From the NCBI GenBank assembly GCA_946546175.1, contig CAMNNY010000128.1:1-39852 (forward strand): DNA of 39,852 bases, read 5' to 3'. Shown here in pieces: positions 14,427 to 23,072 of the stretch (position 1 is the stretch's first letter; the number at the start of each line of letters is the position of its first letter). Source of the DNA: an uncultured Bacteroidales bacterium (GTDB taxonomy: Bacteria; Bacteroidota; Bacteroidia; Bacteroidales; UBA932). A program made the position numbers and the translations under genes. The notes beneath the pieces were generated by a model that was given only the letters and a program-made list of their open reading frames with translations, was not told where the DNA came from and searched no databases.

Positions 14427-15738
14427 CAAAAAGTACAAGCCCCTCTGGGACGCCACGACCCGCTACACCATCGTCACCGGTGGCCGCGGATCGGGCAAAT
14501 CTTATGCGCTCGCCTGCGCAATGCTGGACAGCACCTACGACGACGAGTTCAATATCCTCTACACCCGATGGAACCTCACGAGCGCCGAGGTCTCAATCAT
14601 CCCGGAATTTGTCGAGAAGATGGACATCGGCGACTGCCGCAACGCCTTCTACGTCCGGAGGCGGGACGTCCAGAACCGCGCCACCGGAGGCCGCATCTGG
14701 TTCCGAGGCATCCAGCAAAGCTCGAAAAACCAGATCGCCAAACTCAAATCGCTGAACCGCCTGAAGACCTGGGTGCTTGACGAGGCCCAGGAGCTGATGT
14801 CGGAGGCGACCTTCGACACCATCGACCAGAGCATCCGTGAAAAGGATGCAGAGAACAGAGTCATCCTCGTCCTCAACCCAGCGGACATCAGCCACTGGAT
14901 CTACCGCCGCTTTTTTGTGGAGCCCGGCGTGCCTTACGACTTCAACGGCACCAAGGGAAACGTGACCTACATCCACACCACCTGGGAGGACAACAAGTCC
15001 AACCTCTCCCAGAGCTTCATCGACATCGCAGAGGAGCTGCGCGAAAAGAACCCCGACAAATACGAGCACCTCTACGGAGGCAAATGGCTCGTCCGGAAAG
15101 AGGGCCTCATCTACAAGGACTGGCAGGAGATCCCCGAGGACGAGTACCCGGACGGCTTGCCCCAGTGGTGGGGAAACGACTGGGGCTACGGCGGAGACCC
15201 GGACGCGCTGGTGCGGATGTGTTACGACCCGGTCACCGGCACCCTCTACCTCAAGGAGATCTGCTACCAGACCGGCCTGCTGCCCCGGGACATCGCCGCC
15301 CGCATCATTCAGGACGGAGAGCAGCTGGTCCACCACTACGAGACCAAGCGAGACGAAAACGGAGAGCTGCTCCGAGGCGAGGACGGAGAGCCGCTCAAGT
15401 TCCCGGTCTATTACAGCCCCGGCCTTTGCGAGGTCTACTGCGACCCGGCCAGGCCCGACAGCATCGCCGAGCTCCGGAAGATCTACGGCATCAGCGCCAG
15501 CGGAGGAGTCAACCGCAGCAAGAGCGAGCGAGTCGCCTGGCTGCAGGGATTCCAGGTCCGCTACGTCGGCGCCCACATCAAGAGCGAGGTCGAGGCTTAC
15601 AGCTGGAAACCCAACAAGGACGACGAGTCCATCTTCACCGACGAGCCCCAGGACGGCAACGACCACGCCATGGACGCGACCAACTACGGAGCCTTCACTC
15701 ACCTCCACCGGATGGGCATAAGCAACCAAATGCACTGA
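14410..15738 (+). CDS. Terminase large subunit (PBSX-like)
   Basis: The packaging motor and headful or site nuclease. ATPase: Walker A TGGRGSGKS near residue 23, Walker B WVLDEAQEL near 120, coupling motif VILVLNP near 156. Nuclease: NDWGYGGDPDALV near 253 and YCDPARPDSIAEL near 345, then the late acidic cluster NDHAMDATNYG, all as in the RNase H-like terminase nuclease. Start ATG 14410 (MAYRISKKYK) is chosen over an upstream TTG. The final codons form part of the AGCAACCAAATG late-promoter box at 15721. Length is typical. Confidence 0.93.
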   Translation: MAYRISKKYKPLWDATTRYTIVTGGRGSGKSYALACAMLDSTYDDEFNILYTRWNLTSAEVSIIPEFVEKMDIGDCRNAFYVRRRDVQNRATGGRIWFRGIQQSSKNQIAKLKSLNRLKTWVLDEAQELMSEATFDTIDQSIREKDAENRVILVLNPADISHWIYRRFFVEPGVPYDFNGTKGNVTYIHTTWEDNKSNLSQSFIDIAEELREKNPDKYEHLYGGKWLVRKEGLIYKDWQEIPEDEYPDGLPQWWGNDWGYGGDPDALVRMCYDPVTGTLYLKEICYQTGLLPRDIAARIIQDGEQLVHHYETKRDENGELLRGEDGEPLKFPVYYSPGLCEVYCDPARPDSIAELRKIYGISASGGVNRSKSERVAWLQGFQVRYVGAHIKSEVEAYSWKPNKDDESIFTDEPQDGNDHAMDATNYGAFTHLHRMGISNQMH

Positions 15739-15776
15739 CCCATTGAGAGCAAAACCCGCAACCCTTTATAACTTCG
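15721..15776 (+). promoter_or_regulatory. Late promoter 1: AGCAACCAAATG box plus -7 TAACTTCG
   Basis: The 15-base box at 15721-15735 lies exactly 48 bases upstream of a -7-like TAACTTCG (15769-15776). The same arrangement occurs at 17942 and 27910. There is no TTTG -33 element, as expected of an activator-dependent promoter. The region between the -7 box and the ATG is nearly identical to that at 17998-18016. Confidence 0.65.
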
Positions 15777-15794
15777 CACAAAAGACAGCACGCC

Positions 15795-17075
15795 ATGAAG
15801 ATAATCAGCAACAAGGAATACAACCGGCTGCTCCGGATCAAGGGCTACTACGACGGCGACAACGCCGATAACGAGTACTTCAAACAGATCGCCGCCCAGC
15901 TGGTCGGCCTGCGCCTTCCCGGCATCACCGGCCTGGGACGCGAGGAGATCAAGAAAGCCTACGAGACCATCGCCCCGGTGAACGGAGTGGTGGATTACAT
16001 CGCTGACAACGTGGGAGAGGTGATGAAATACCTCGAGCTCCGGAAGCTCAAACAGGACGGCAGCTACGACTACGTGGACAAACACTGGCTGCTGGACGTC
16101 CTGCGCAAGCCCAACGACCGCTACAACCTGCGCCGCTTCGGAAAGGCCTGGGCCGTGAACAGGCTCCTCTTCGGAGACGCCTGGGTCTACGCGCCGCTGA
16201 CCGCCGGTAAAGACCGCAAGATAAACCCCAAGATCGGAATGTTTGTGCTGCCCAGCCAGAAAGTGTCCGTGGACGCCGGAGGCCTGAACAAGCCCATCAA
16301 GGGAGTCAAGCTCATCGGCACAACCGGCGACGAAATCGACATCGAGGGTAAGGTCTTCGAGAGCTTCGACTACAACCTGGACGATACCTCCTTCTTCGGG
16401 ACCAGCAAGGTGGTGGCTGCAGCCGTCTACCTTTCCATCCTTGACAAGGGCATGAGGCGCCAGGACGTGGCGCTGGACAACGGAGGCGTCTCCGGCATCA
16501 TCACCCCCAAGGCAGACAGCGAATACGGCATCAAGCCCCAGGACGCAGACCAGGTCGAGAAAGACGTGAACGGCTCCGGCAGCTTCAACAAGCTCAAGGC
16601 GCTGCGGACACCCATCGAGTACCACGCCATCGGAAACACCCCGGTGGACCTGGGCATCCTCGCATCACACAAAGAGGCCGTCACCGCCCTCTGCTTCGTT
16701 TTCCGTCTGCCGGTGGACCTTTACTATGGCCAGGCCAAATACGAAAATGCCAAGGAGGCAAAGAAGACCATCTACGAGCAGCAGGCCATCCCGCTGGCGG
16801 AGGAATTCGCTCAGGACCTGCTCTCTTACTGCAAGCTGGACCAGGAGTTCGAGCTGGTCATCAACCGGGACGAGATCCCGGCCCTCCAGGAGAAACCCAC
16901 CGAGGTGCTGGACCGCATCACCAAGATGCACGGCACCCTCAACGAGCTGCGAGAGGCAAACGGTTTCGATCCCATCGACGAGCCCTACGCCGACGAGCCC
17001 ATCCTGCCCATTGGCGTCCAGTTCGGAAACGAGACCTACGACATCAACGAAACCGAACCGGCTCCCGCAAATTAA
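15795..17075 (+). CDS. Portal protein (HK97 type)
   Basis: The 426-residue protein forms the dodecameric portal vertex through which DNA is packaged. The family is recognised from APVNGVVDYIADNVGEV early, the wing and stem around LLFGDAWVY, and the conserved end KMHGTLNELREANGFDPIDEPYADEPILP, where HK97-type portals carry the T-x-NE-x-R motif. A helical region (YGQAKYENAKEAKKTIYEQQAIPLAEEFAQDLL) is the stem/crown. It is the first gene of late unit 1 and precedes the head morphogenesis gene. Confidence 0.9.
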   Translation: MKIISNKEYNRLLRIKGYYDGDNADNEYFKQIAAQLVGLRLPGITGLGREEIKKAYETIAPVNGVVDYIADNVGEVMKYLELRKLKQDGSYDYVDKHWLLDVLRKPNDRYNLRRFGKAWAVNRLLFGDAWVYAPLTAGKDRKINPKIGMFVLPSQKVSVDAGGLNKPIKGVKLIGTTGDEIDIEGKVFESFDYNLDDTSFFGTSKVVAAAVYLSILDKGMRRQDVALDNGGVSGIITPKADSEYGIKPQDADQVEKDVNGSGSFNKLKALRTPIEYHAIGNTPVDLGILASHKEAVTALCFVFRLPVDLYYGQAKYENAKEAKKTIYEQQAIPLAEEFAQDLLSYCKLDQEFELVINRDEIPALQEKPTEVLDRITKMHGTLNELREANGFDPIDEPYADEPILPIGVQFGNETYDINETEPAPAN

Positions 17076-17162
17076 GACCGGGCCCCAGGCCGGGCACACC
17101 CTCTGCGACATAGCCGCGCAGACAAGTGAAACGGCGGGCATACTTGGGGCCTTTTCAGAACA

Positions 17163-17942
17163 ATGATAAAAAAGCGACGCATAACAGCGGCAGAGCGAAA
17201 GCACCAAGACTACCTCCGCCGCAAAGGACTCAAGGTCGGGCACGTTTACGAGGCCCGGCTTTTGCGCGCCCGGGCTCACGAGGTGAAACGAGTGCTGGAC
17301 ATCTGCGCCCAGTATGACAACCCGCAGCACTGGCCCGGCCTCATTGACACCTACCTGGACGAGACCGGCTACCTGCCCAAGTGGTGGAACGGCCTCTATC
17401 AGGACACCGGCCTGCCGATGTGCAAGAGCACGGCCCGCGACCTCAACCAGGCCAAAGCCGCGGAGGACGATATGCTCTGGCTGGGCAGCCTTCAGGACTA
17501 CGCCGCCAACCGCGCCGGATCCGAAATCGTCGTCGTCAGCGGCACCCTCCGAGAGACCCTCATCGACATCCTCCGGGACGAGATGGCAGAGGAATACGGC
17601 CTCGGCATCGAGAAGCTCACCAAGCGCATCTACAACAAGTACAAGGAGCTCGCAAAGTGGCAGGTCCGCCGCATCGCCCAGACGGAGTCCATGGTCGCAA
17701 TGGCGGACGCCGCCAACATCGCAGCCGGCACACTGGACATCGGATTCACCAAGCAGTGGTGCATCAGCGGCCTGGGCAACACCCGGGACACCCACGAGAT
17801 CATGGACGGCATCGAGGTGGACCAGACGGAGCCCTTCGAGCTGCCAGGCGGGATGCTCATGTACCCGCACGATGGGAGCCTCGGAGCCGACGCCGCGGAG
17901 ATCATCAACTGCGCCTGCTGCTGCATCCGCCGGCCCAAGTGA
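17163..17942 (+). CDS. Head morphogenesis protein (Mu F / SPP1 gp7-like)
   Basis: The 259-residue minor head protein is placed by its C-terminal signature: QWCISGLGNTRDTHEIMDG, then EPFELPGGMLMYPHDGSLGADAAEIINCACCC, the typical metal-binding or structural motif with clustered cysteine ending in the Mu F family. The preceding region is helical (RIYNKYKELAKWQVRRIAQTESMVAMADAAN). It follows the portal gene, the normal order, and is probably packaged in small copy number during prohead assembly. The gap 17076-17162 holds no recognisable gene. Confidence 0.85.
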   Translation: MIKKRRITAAERKHQDYLRRKGLKVGHVYEARLLRARAHEVKRVLDICAQYDNPQHWPGLIDTYLDETGYLPKWWNGLYQDTGLPMCKSTARDLNQAKAAEDDMLWLGSLQDYAANRAGSEIVVVSGTLRETLIDILRDEMAEEYGLGIEKLTKRIYNKYKELAKWQVRRIAQTESMVAMADAANIAAGTLDIGFTKQWCISGLGNTRDTHEIMDGIEVDQTEPFELPGGMLMYPHDGSLGADAAEIINCACCCIRRPK

Positions 17943-17997
17943 GCAACCAAATGCACGGTAAAAAATCAGCATAACCACGGAACTCTTTATAATTTCG
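17942..17997 (+). promoter_or_regulatory. Late promoter 2: AGCAACCAAATG box plus -7 TAATTTCG
   Basis: The 15-base box (17942-17956) is identical to that at 15721 although here it follows the stop codon in a different coding phase. The -7-like element TAATTTCG (17990-17997) is again 48 bases downstream. It drives the protease and capsid genes. Confidence 0.68.
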
Positions 17998-18015
17998 CAC
18001 AAAAGACAGCACGCC

Positions 18016-18615
18016 ATGAACAAAGAGACCCAATACAAGACCCACATCCATCAGGTCGAAATCAAGGCCAAGAGTGAGGATGGCAAGACCCTCCACATCA
18101 AGGCCTATGCCTGCGCCTTCGGGAATGTGGATAGCTGGGGAGACCTCATAGCTCCCACAGCCTGCGACGACTTCCTCAAGAGCGAGGACGCCAAGCGCAT
18201 GAAGCTCTGCTACCAGCACGACTCGCACGAGGTCATCGGTGTGATCACCGACAAGGGAGTGGACGCCATCGGCCTCTGGTTCGAGGCGGACATCATCGAC
18301 ACCGCCACCGGCCTCGACGTCCAGAAGCTCATCAAGGCCGGCGCCATTGATGAGTTCTCCATCGGCTACTACGCAGACAAGTACCGCTACGAGAAGATGG
18401 ACGGCTACGAATACGAGATCCGAGTTCTTGAGGCCATCACCATCGTGGAGGTCTCACCGGTGACCCGGGCCGCCAACCCCAAGGCCATCCTCCTGGACGC
18501 CAAGAGCGAAAAGGAAATGGCCTCCAGCTTGCAGACGATGGCGCCCGAGGACTTCCAAGCCCTCAAGACCGCCGTCGATAATGAATTTGCAAGGCGAGTG
18601 CTCGCCAGTTTATAA
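18016..18615 (+). CDS. HK97-family prohead protease (peptidase S78)
   Basis: The 199-residue protein matures the prohead by cleaving scaffold and capsid. The family signature is clear: AYACAFGNVDSWGD near residue 36, MKLCYQHD with catalytic His near 66, and GAIDEFSIGYYA with catalytic Ser near 116, followed by EVSPVTRAANPKA. It is followed directly by the capsid gene whose N-terminal coiled coil is the likely substrate. Length and order are typical. Confidence 0.93.
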   Translation: MNKETQYKTHIHQVEIKAKSEDGKTLHIKAYACAFGNVDSWGDLIAPTACDDFLKSEDAKRMKLCYQHDSHEVIGVITDKGVDAIGLWFEADIIDTATGLDVQKLIKAGAIDEFSIGYYADKYRYEKMDGYEYEIRVLEAITIVEVSPVTRAANPKAILLDAKSEKEMASSLQTMAPEDFQALKTAVDNEFARRVLASL

Positions 18616-18638
18616 ATTAACCATAACCCAATCCAGCC

Positions 18639-19883
18639 ATGACTGAATTCGAAAAGAAAGCGGAAGAAATCCGCCAGAGCGCCGAGCAGGCAAAAGCCGA
18701 AGCTCAGGCCGCCAAGGCTGAAGCAGCTGCTGCAAAGGCAGAGGCCGAAGCCGCCAAGGGCGAGCTCGCCACCAAGAGCGCTGAGCTCAAGACCGCCCAG
18801 GAGAACATCGACAACCTCGACGCCAGCGTCAAGGAACACGCCGCCACCATTGAGGAGCTCAAAAAGTCCCTCAAGGCCGCCAAGAGCGTAGGCTTTAAGG
18901 CCGCCTTCCGTGCAGCCCTCGAGGAGAAGAAAGAGGCTATCAAGAAAGCCATCGATTCCAAGACCGAAAAGTTCGAGGTCACCCTCGAGCTCAAGAACGT
19001 CAACGACATCGGTACCAGCCAGATCAGCCCCAACAACCGCCTCGGCATCGCCGACGATCCCACCATCTACGCCGCTGCCCCCGTGGCCAACGCATTCATC
19101 GTAGCCTTTGGCCTGCGCCCTCGCACCGCCAACAAGCTCGGATGGATCGAGTCCACCAAGCAGGCCGTCGTAGACTACGTGGCCGAGCTCGCACAGAACA
19201 CCAACAAGAGCGACGTCTCCTTCAGCGAGAAGACCCGCGCATTTGGTAAGCTGGCCACCCTGGTCCGCATCTCCACCGAATTCGAGGACTGGTTCGAGCA
19301 GCTCTACAACTACTGCGTGAACCAGGGCGTCCGCATGATCGAGGACAAGCTCGACGAGGAGATCTGGAAAGGCGTCGGCGCTGACTCCGGTGCAGGCACC
19401 AGCCCCAACAAGATCTACGGCCTTAAGAGCCAGGCCACTGCCTTCTCCGCTCTTGCAGCCCACGCCGTTAAGAAAGCCAACGAAGCAGACGTCATCTTCG
19501 ACGCCGTCGACCAGATCGGCAAGGAGGGCTTCCACGCCAACGCCGCCTTTGTGACCTGGGCTATTTTCCGCGCCATCAAGTCCCTCAAGGACGAGAACGG
19601 AAACTACCTCTACGACAAGATCACCGGAATGCTCTCCGGCATTCGCATCTACCCGACCACCCGCCTCTCCTCCGGTGAGATCCTCGTGGCCGACACCAAC
19701 GCCGCAGAGGTCTATGCTGGCAACAGCTTCGAGCTCGAGTTCATCCGCAACGGCGCCTACGACGCATACGACGTCTACTTCCGCAAGGCCGCGCAGACCA
19801 AGGTGCCGACTCCCAACAAGAAAGGCCTCATCTACGTCGCCAGCGTTGCGACCGCCATCACCGCTCTCGCCCCGAGCGCATAA
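18639..19883 (+). CDS. Major capsid protein (HK97 fold) with N-terminal scaffolding domain
   Basis: The 414-residue protein begins with an Ala/Glu/Lys coiled coil (about residues 1-80), the delta/scaffold domain removed by the protease, then the HK97 fold. Conserved pieces include VANAFIVAFGLRPRTANKLGWIES, KLATLVRISTEFEDWFEQLYNYCVNQGVRMIEDKLDEEIWKG (spine helix region), and FELEFIRNGAYDAYDVYFRKAAQTKVP near the C-terminus. A strong terminator follows at 19900-19933. It is the most abundant virion protein, and the gene lies in its own promoter-terminator unit. Confidence 0.92.
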   Translation: MTEFEKKAEEIRQSAEQAKAEAQAAKAEAAAAKAEAEAAKGELATKSAELKTAQENIDNLDASVKEHAATIEELKKSLKAAKSVGFKAAFRAALEEKKEAIKKAIDSKTEKFEVTLELKNVNDIGTSQISPNNRLGIADDPTIYAAAPVANAFIVAFGLRPRTANKLGWIESTKQAVVDYVAELAQNTNKSDVSFSEKTRAFGKLATLVRISTEFEDWFEQLYNYCVNQGVRMIEDKLDEEIWKGVGADSGAGTSPNKIYGLKSQATAFSALAAHAVKKANEADVIFDAVDQIGKEGFHANAAFVTWAIFRAIKSLKDENGNYLYDKITGMLSGIRIYPTTRLSSGEILVADTNAAEVYAGNSFELEFIRNGAYDAYDVYFRKAAQTKVPTPNKKGLIYVASVATAITALAPSA

Positions 19884-19899
19884 CCGCCCACCTCGCCCC

Positions 19900-19933
19900 G
19901 GGAGCCGGATCGCCATCGCCGGCTCCCTTTTTT
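19900..19933 (+). terminator. Intrinsic terminator after the capsid gene
   Basis: A perfect 9-bp stem GGGAGCCGG / CCGGCTCCC (19900-19908, 19919-19927) is followed by TTTTTT. Confidence 0.9.
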
Positions 19934-19952
19934 CCTTTAAGCATTGACGCCG

Positions 19953-20423
19953 ATGATACAGGTACGAATTATAGAAAGCGGAGAGCCGCAGACTGACCAC
20001 CTTGAGCAGTTCAAACAATACGCATCAGTCCCTGACGACAGCCGGGACGGCGTGCTGCAGAAGATGCTCAAGAGGGCCATGCTTGCCGTCCAGGAGCACT
20101 CGGACACCGCCCTCCTCCCTTGCAAGTTCGAACTGACCATCACCGACGTCAAGCCGGAAGACAGGATCCGCCTCTATCAAGGCGGAAAGACCGTCACCCG
20201 GGCAGAGGACCAGGACGGCCAGCCGGTCGAATTCACCCAGGAGGGAAGCAGCATCCGCGTCAGCAGGCGCTGCGCCACCCTCGTGGTCGTGTACCAAAAC
20301 GAGGTCAACATCCCCGAGGCCGAGAAGCTGCAGCCAGTCGTCTGGCAGCTGGCCACGGCCATCTACGACGGAGAGGACCCCAAGGTCCAGGCTTCCATCT
20401 TGAAAACCACCTACGGACTATGA
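19953..20423 (+). CDS. Head-tail connector, gp6-like
   Basis: The ATG at 19953 is preferred to a TTG 9 bases upstream. The 156-residue protein has a helical N-terminal half (LEQFKQYASVPDDSRDGVLQKMLKRAMLAVQEHS) and a beta-rich middle (CKFELTITDVKPEDRIRLYQGGKTVTRAE), ending in VWQLATAIYDGEDPKVQASILKTTYG, the pattern of gp6/gp15-like adaptors that dock under the portal. Position immediately after the capsid and before the head-closure gene supports this. The stop overlaps the next ATG. Confidence 0.75.
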   Translation: MIQVRIIESGEPQTDHLEQFKQYASVPDDSRDGVLQKMLKRAMLAVQEHSDTALLPCKFELTITDVKPEDRIRLYQGGKTVTRAEDQDGQPVEFTQEGSSIRVSRRCATLVVVYQNEVNIPEAEKLQPVVWQLATAIYDGEDPKVQASILKTTYGL

Positions 20424-20791
20424 GACGAGACCCCCAGAACGCCCGCCGGTTTAATGACCGCGTAATCCTCACCAAGGCGGTGGCCACCGTTGACTCGATG
20501 AGCCACGCCGCAATGGGGACGCCACGGATCGTGCTGGAGGCCTACGCCCAGGTCCGGCAGATGAGCGCCACGAAGACGATGCTCACCTTCCAACAGGCAG
20601 ACGTCGTCGGAGTGGACATCGAAATGCGAAAGCCCGCCGTGGACTTTGACGGACTCATCTGGAGAGGGCACGAGGTCCACTTCCCCACGCCCGAGGACGT
20701 GGACAACCGCGGAAGATACATCCGCATCAGCGGCTGGTACCAGAGCGACGATCCAATCCAGGAGGAGCCCGAGCCAGAGGAGGAAGACTAA
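20420..20791 (+). CDS. Head-closure protein (phage head-tail joining family)
   Basis: The 123-residue protein begins MRRDPQNARRFNDRVILTKAV and has a small beta-barrel pattern with AYAQVRQMSATKTMLTFQQADVVGVDIEMR and GRYIRISGWYQ, typical of SPP1 gp16/HK97 gp7-type joining proteins. The C-terminus is acidic. Overlaps of 4 bases with the upstream gene and 1 base with the downstream one show tight coupling. It would seal the neck after packaging. Confidence 0.75.
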   Translation: MRRDPQNARRFNDRVILTKAVATVDSMSHAAMGTPRIVLEAYAQVRQMSATKTMLTFQQADVVGVDIEMRKPAVDFDGLIWRGHEVHFPTPEDVDNRGRYIRISGWYQSDDPIQEEPEPEEED

Positions 20792-21294
20792 TGGCCGGGC
20801 CCCTCGATGTGGAGGGCCTCGACAAGCTGCTCCGGGCCTTTGACAGAGCGGAGAAAGACGTCCGCAAAGCAGCGATGAAAGGACTACAGAAAGCCGGCCT
20901 CGGCATCATCGCAGATGCGCAGATGAACCTGCGCGACAACAGCTCGGTGGTGACAGGCCTCCTCCGCCAAAGCGGCAAGGTCCAAAAGGTGGACGAAGAA
21001 AACCTCGACGTCGGCTTTTTTGATTCACAGAACAGACAAAGCGGCTACGCCTACTTTGTAGAGTACGGAAGACGCGCCGGACGGATGCCACCGCCGGATG
21101 AACTCGCGCAATGGGCATACAAGAAATACCAGCTGCACGACCGGAAAGCAGCCCGGGCCGCAGGATGGGCGCTGGCAGTGAAGATAGCGAAAGAGGGCAC
21201 GAAGCCTCATCCATTCTTTGCTCCAGCGATTGACAAAAACAAGAGCAAGATCATCGACGCCATAGGAGGCGCGATAAACGACGAAACACGATGA
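20791..21294 (+). CDS. HK97 gp10-like neck / tail-completion protein
   Basis: The 167-residue protein has the gp10-family layout: DVEGLDKLLRAFDRAEKDVRKAAMKGLQKAGLGIIADAQ, then TGLLRQSGKV, YFVEYGRRAGRMPP, and the hallmark PHPFFAPAIDKNKSKI near the C-terminus. It connects head and tail. It lies in the usual order between head closure and tail terminator, with a 4-base overlap with the next gene. Confidence 0.85.
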   Translation: MAGPLDVEGLDKLLRAFDRAEKDVRKAAMKGLQKAGLGIIADAQMNLRDNSSVVTGLLRQSGKVQKVDEENLDVGFFDSQNRQSGYAYFVEYGRRAGRMPPPDELAQWAYKKYQLHDRKAARAAGWALAVKIAKEGTKPHPFFAPAIDKNKSKIIDAIGGAINDETR

Positions 21295-21758
21295 GCATCC
21301 TCTCTCGGATTTTTCAAAGATGGCCCCGCCATCAGGTTAGCGGATACCGGACGATTTACAACGCCCTGGTAGCCCAGCTTACCCGCCAGGGAGTGACCAT
21401 CGGCGGAACGGCAAAATATCCCAGAGTGGAGATCCACTCAATCAGGGAGCAGGAGAGGCTCGACAAAGACGGAGCCCTCCGACAGATAAACGTCACCGTG
21501 GAGAGCATCAGCAACCGGAGCCTCGGAGAGGCCACCACGATGAACGAAGACAACCTCCGGCTGCTGACCGAAAATGAACTGGAGCTCACCGGATGGACCT
21601 GCCTCGGCATCCTCCCGGTGCAGCTGCAGGACATGACGGAGAGCAGCGACACAAACAAGATCATATACCGCCTGCTCCAGGAGGTGACCATCTACCTGGA
21701 AAAGACGAAAACCGATACACAGCCGGAGACCCCGGCCCAAGAGCAAGAAAACAATTAA
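21291..21758 (+). CDS. Tail terminator / neck protein
   Basis: The 155-residue protein shows the alternating helix-strand pattern of tail terminators (YRTIYNALVAQLTRQGVTIGG; RQINVTVESISNRSLGEATTMNEDNLRLLTENELELTGWTCLGILPVQLQDMTES; IIYRLLQEVTIYLEKTK). The assignment rests mostly on position between the gp10-like protein and the tail tube genes. It would cap the tail tube and join it to the neck. Confidence 0.65.
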   Translation: MSILSRIFQRWPRHQVSGYRTIYNALVAQLTRQGVTIGGTAKYPRVEIHSIREQERLDKDGALRQINVTVESISNRSLGEATTMNEDNLRLLTENELELTGWTCLGILPVQLQDMTESSDTNKIIYRLLQEVTIYLEKTKTDTQPETPAQEQENN

Positions 21759-21770
21759 AAGCAATAGACC

Positions 21771-22202
21771 ATGGCAGAACTTGGAAACATCCGCCGCGTT
21801 TATATCGTAACCGGCACCAACGAGCTCACCTACACCTGGCTGTCAGGCGAGCAGACAAACTCCTTCAACAGGACCGCCGAGGCCATCGAGACCAGTGACA
21901 AGAGCACGCAGTGGGCCCAGTTCCTCTCCGGAAAGAAAGGCGCTACCGCTGAAGTTACCGTCTACACGGACGACAGCAACGCCCAGCAGAAAGCAGCCCT
22001 GGCCGGGCTGCATAACGGCTCCACCGTTAAGGTCTTCATTGGCACTCTCTCCACCGGACAGAGCCCCGCACCCTCTGCTGGCGACCTCTTCGACGCCGTC
22101 GTGACCGCCATCAGCGACACCAACGACAATGGCGCCGTCGCTTCCCGCTCCATAAGCCTCACCGCCACTGGAGCCGTCACCCACACTCCCGTAATCTCCT
22201 AA
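21771..22202 (+). CDS. Major tail tube protein, copy A
   Basis: The 143-residue protein is strongly beta-rich, with GATAEVTVYTDD and SRSISLTATGAVTHTPV typical of siphovirus tube proteins. It is a close paralogue of the next gene (21771 copy and 22216 copy share MAELGN, WLSGEQTNSFNRTAEAIE, SDKSTQWAQF, GKKGATAE, and the last 30 residues almost entirely). It forms the stacked rings of the tail tube. Two tube paralogues in tandem could co-assemble, or one could be a decoration or a diversified spare. Confidence 0.8.
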   Translation: MAELGNIRRVYIVTGTNELTYTWLSGEQTNSFNRTAEAIETSDKSTQWAQFLSGKKGATAEVTVYTDDSNAQQKAALAGLHNGSTVKVFIGTLSTGQSPAPSAGDLFDAVVTAISDTNDNGAVASRSISLTATGAVTHTPVIS

Positions 22203-22215
22203 CACCTGAAGCACC

Positions 22216-22641
22216 ATGGCAGAACTCGGAAACGCACGCAAAGCGTACATCACACTCGGCAGCTCCGGCACACCCACGACCTGGCTCTCCGGAGAGCAGA
22301 CCAATTCCTTTAACAGGACCGCAGAGGCCATCGAGGTCTCCGATAAGAGCACCCAATGGGCGCAGTTCATCGCGGGCAAGAAAGGCGCTACCGCTGAAAT
22401 CACCGTCTATACGGATGACACGGCAGACGGCCCTCAGTACAATGCCATCAAGGCCCTCCACACAGGAGCGACCGTCCGCGTTTTCATTGGCAAGCTGAGC
22501 GGCAGCACCGCCAGCCAGGGCGACGTCTTCACCGCCATTGTCACCGCCATCAGCGACACAAACGACAACGGCGCAGTGGCCAGTCGTAGCATCAGCCTCA
22601 CCGCCACCGGCGAGGTAACCCATTATCCCGCACTGAGCTAA
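22216..22641 (+). CDS. Major tail tube protein, copy B (tandem paralogue)
   Basis: This 141-residue protein is a tandem duplicate of the preceding one. The cores are near identical, while the regions at about residues 10-17 and 70-100 differ (SSGTPTT versus GTNELTY; TADGPQYNAIKALHTGATVRVF versus SNAQQKAALAGLHNGSTVKVF). The differences cluster in presumed loops, so both copies probably retain the fold. Its stop shares one base with the start of the tail assembly chaperone gene. Confidence 0.8.
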   Translation: MAELGNARKAYITLGSSGTPTTWLSGEQTNSFNRTAEAIEVSDKSTQWAQFIAGKKGATAEITVYTDDTADGPQYNAIKALHTGATVRVFIGKLSGSTASQGDVFTAIVTAISDTNDNGAVASRSISLTATGEVTHYPALS

Positions 22642-23072
22642 TGAGGACCCTACGACGGAAGATACAGCTAAAGGACGGAGTGGAGGTGGACACCCTCTTC
22701 ACTCCGCACCTTTTTAGCTACAAGGATGAGAAAGGCCTCGCCTTGGAGACCGACACGGCCAGCTTTAATTCGGTGCTGGAAGCCTACGCCGACATCTACT
22801 TCCTGGCGGCCATCAACGCCTGGGAGCTGGACGGAAAAGGCACAGCCGACGACTTCCCGCACACCCGCGGAGACTTCCACGAATATGCAGCGGCCAACCC
22901 GCGCGAATTCGCAAAGGATGTGGACTTCGCCGTTCAGGCGCTCACCGGAAAGACAGCCAAGGAATTAGTCGTCGAAAAGCAGAAAGAGGAGAGCGCCGCC
23001 GCAGAGCAAGCAGCCCCCGCAGGTAAAAAAAAAGCATTTGCCTGGATTGGCCGGCTATTGAGGCGTTCCTGA
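22641..23072 (+). CDS. Tail assembly chaperone (G-type, unshifted product)
   Basis: The 143-residue protein stands between the tube and tape measure genes, the position of lambda G. It is mixed helical/beta (MRTLRRKIQLKDGVEVDTLFTPHLFSYKDEKGLALETD... EYAAANPREFAKDVDFAVQALTGKTAKELV). Near its end is a run of nine A (23025-23033) read AAA AAA AAA. Slippage by -1 there gives a longer G-T fusion through 23422. It binds the tape measure and recruits tube subunits. Confidence 0.82.
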   Translation: MRTLRRKIQLKDGVEVDTLFTPHLFSYKDEKGLALETDTASFNSVLEAYADIYFLAAINAWELDGKGTADDFPHTRGDFHEYAAANPREFAKDVDFAVQALTGKTAKELVVEKQKEESAAAEQAAPAGKKKAFAWIGRLLRRS

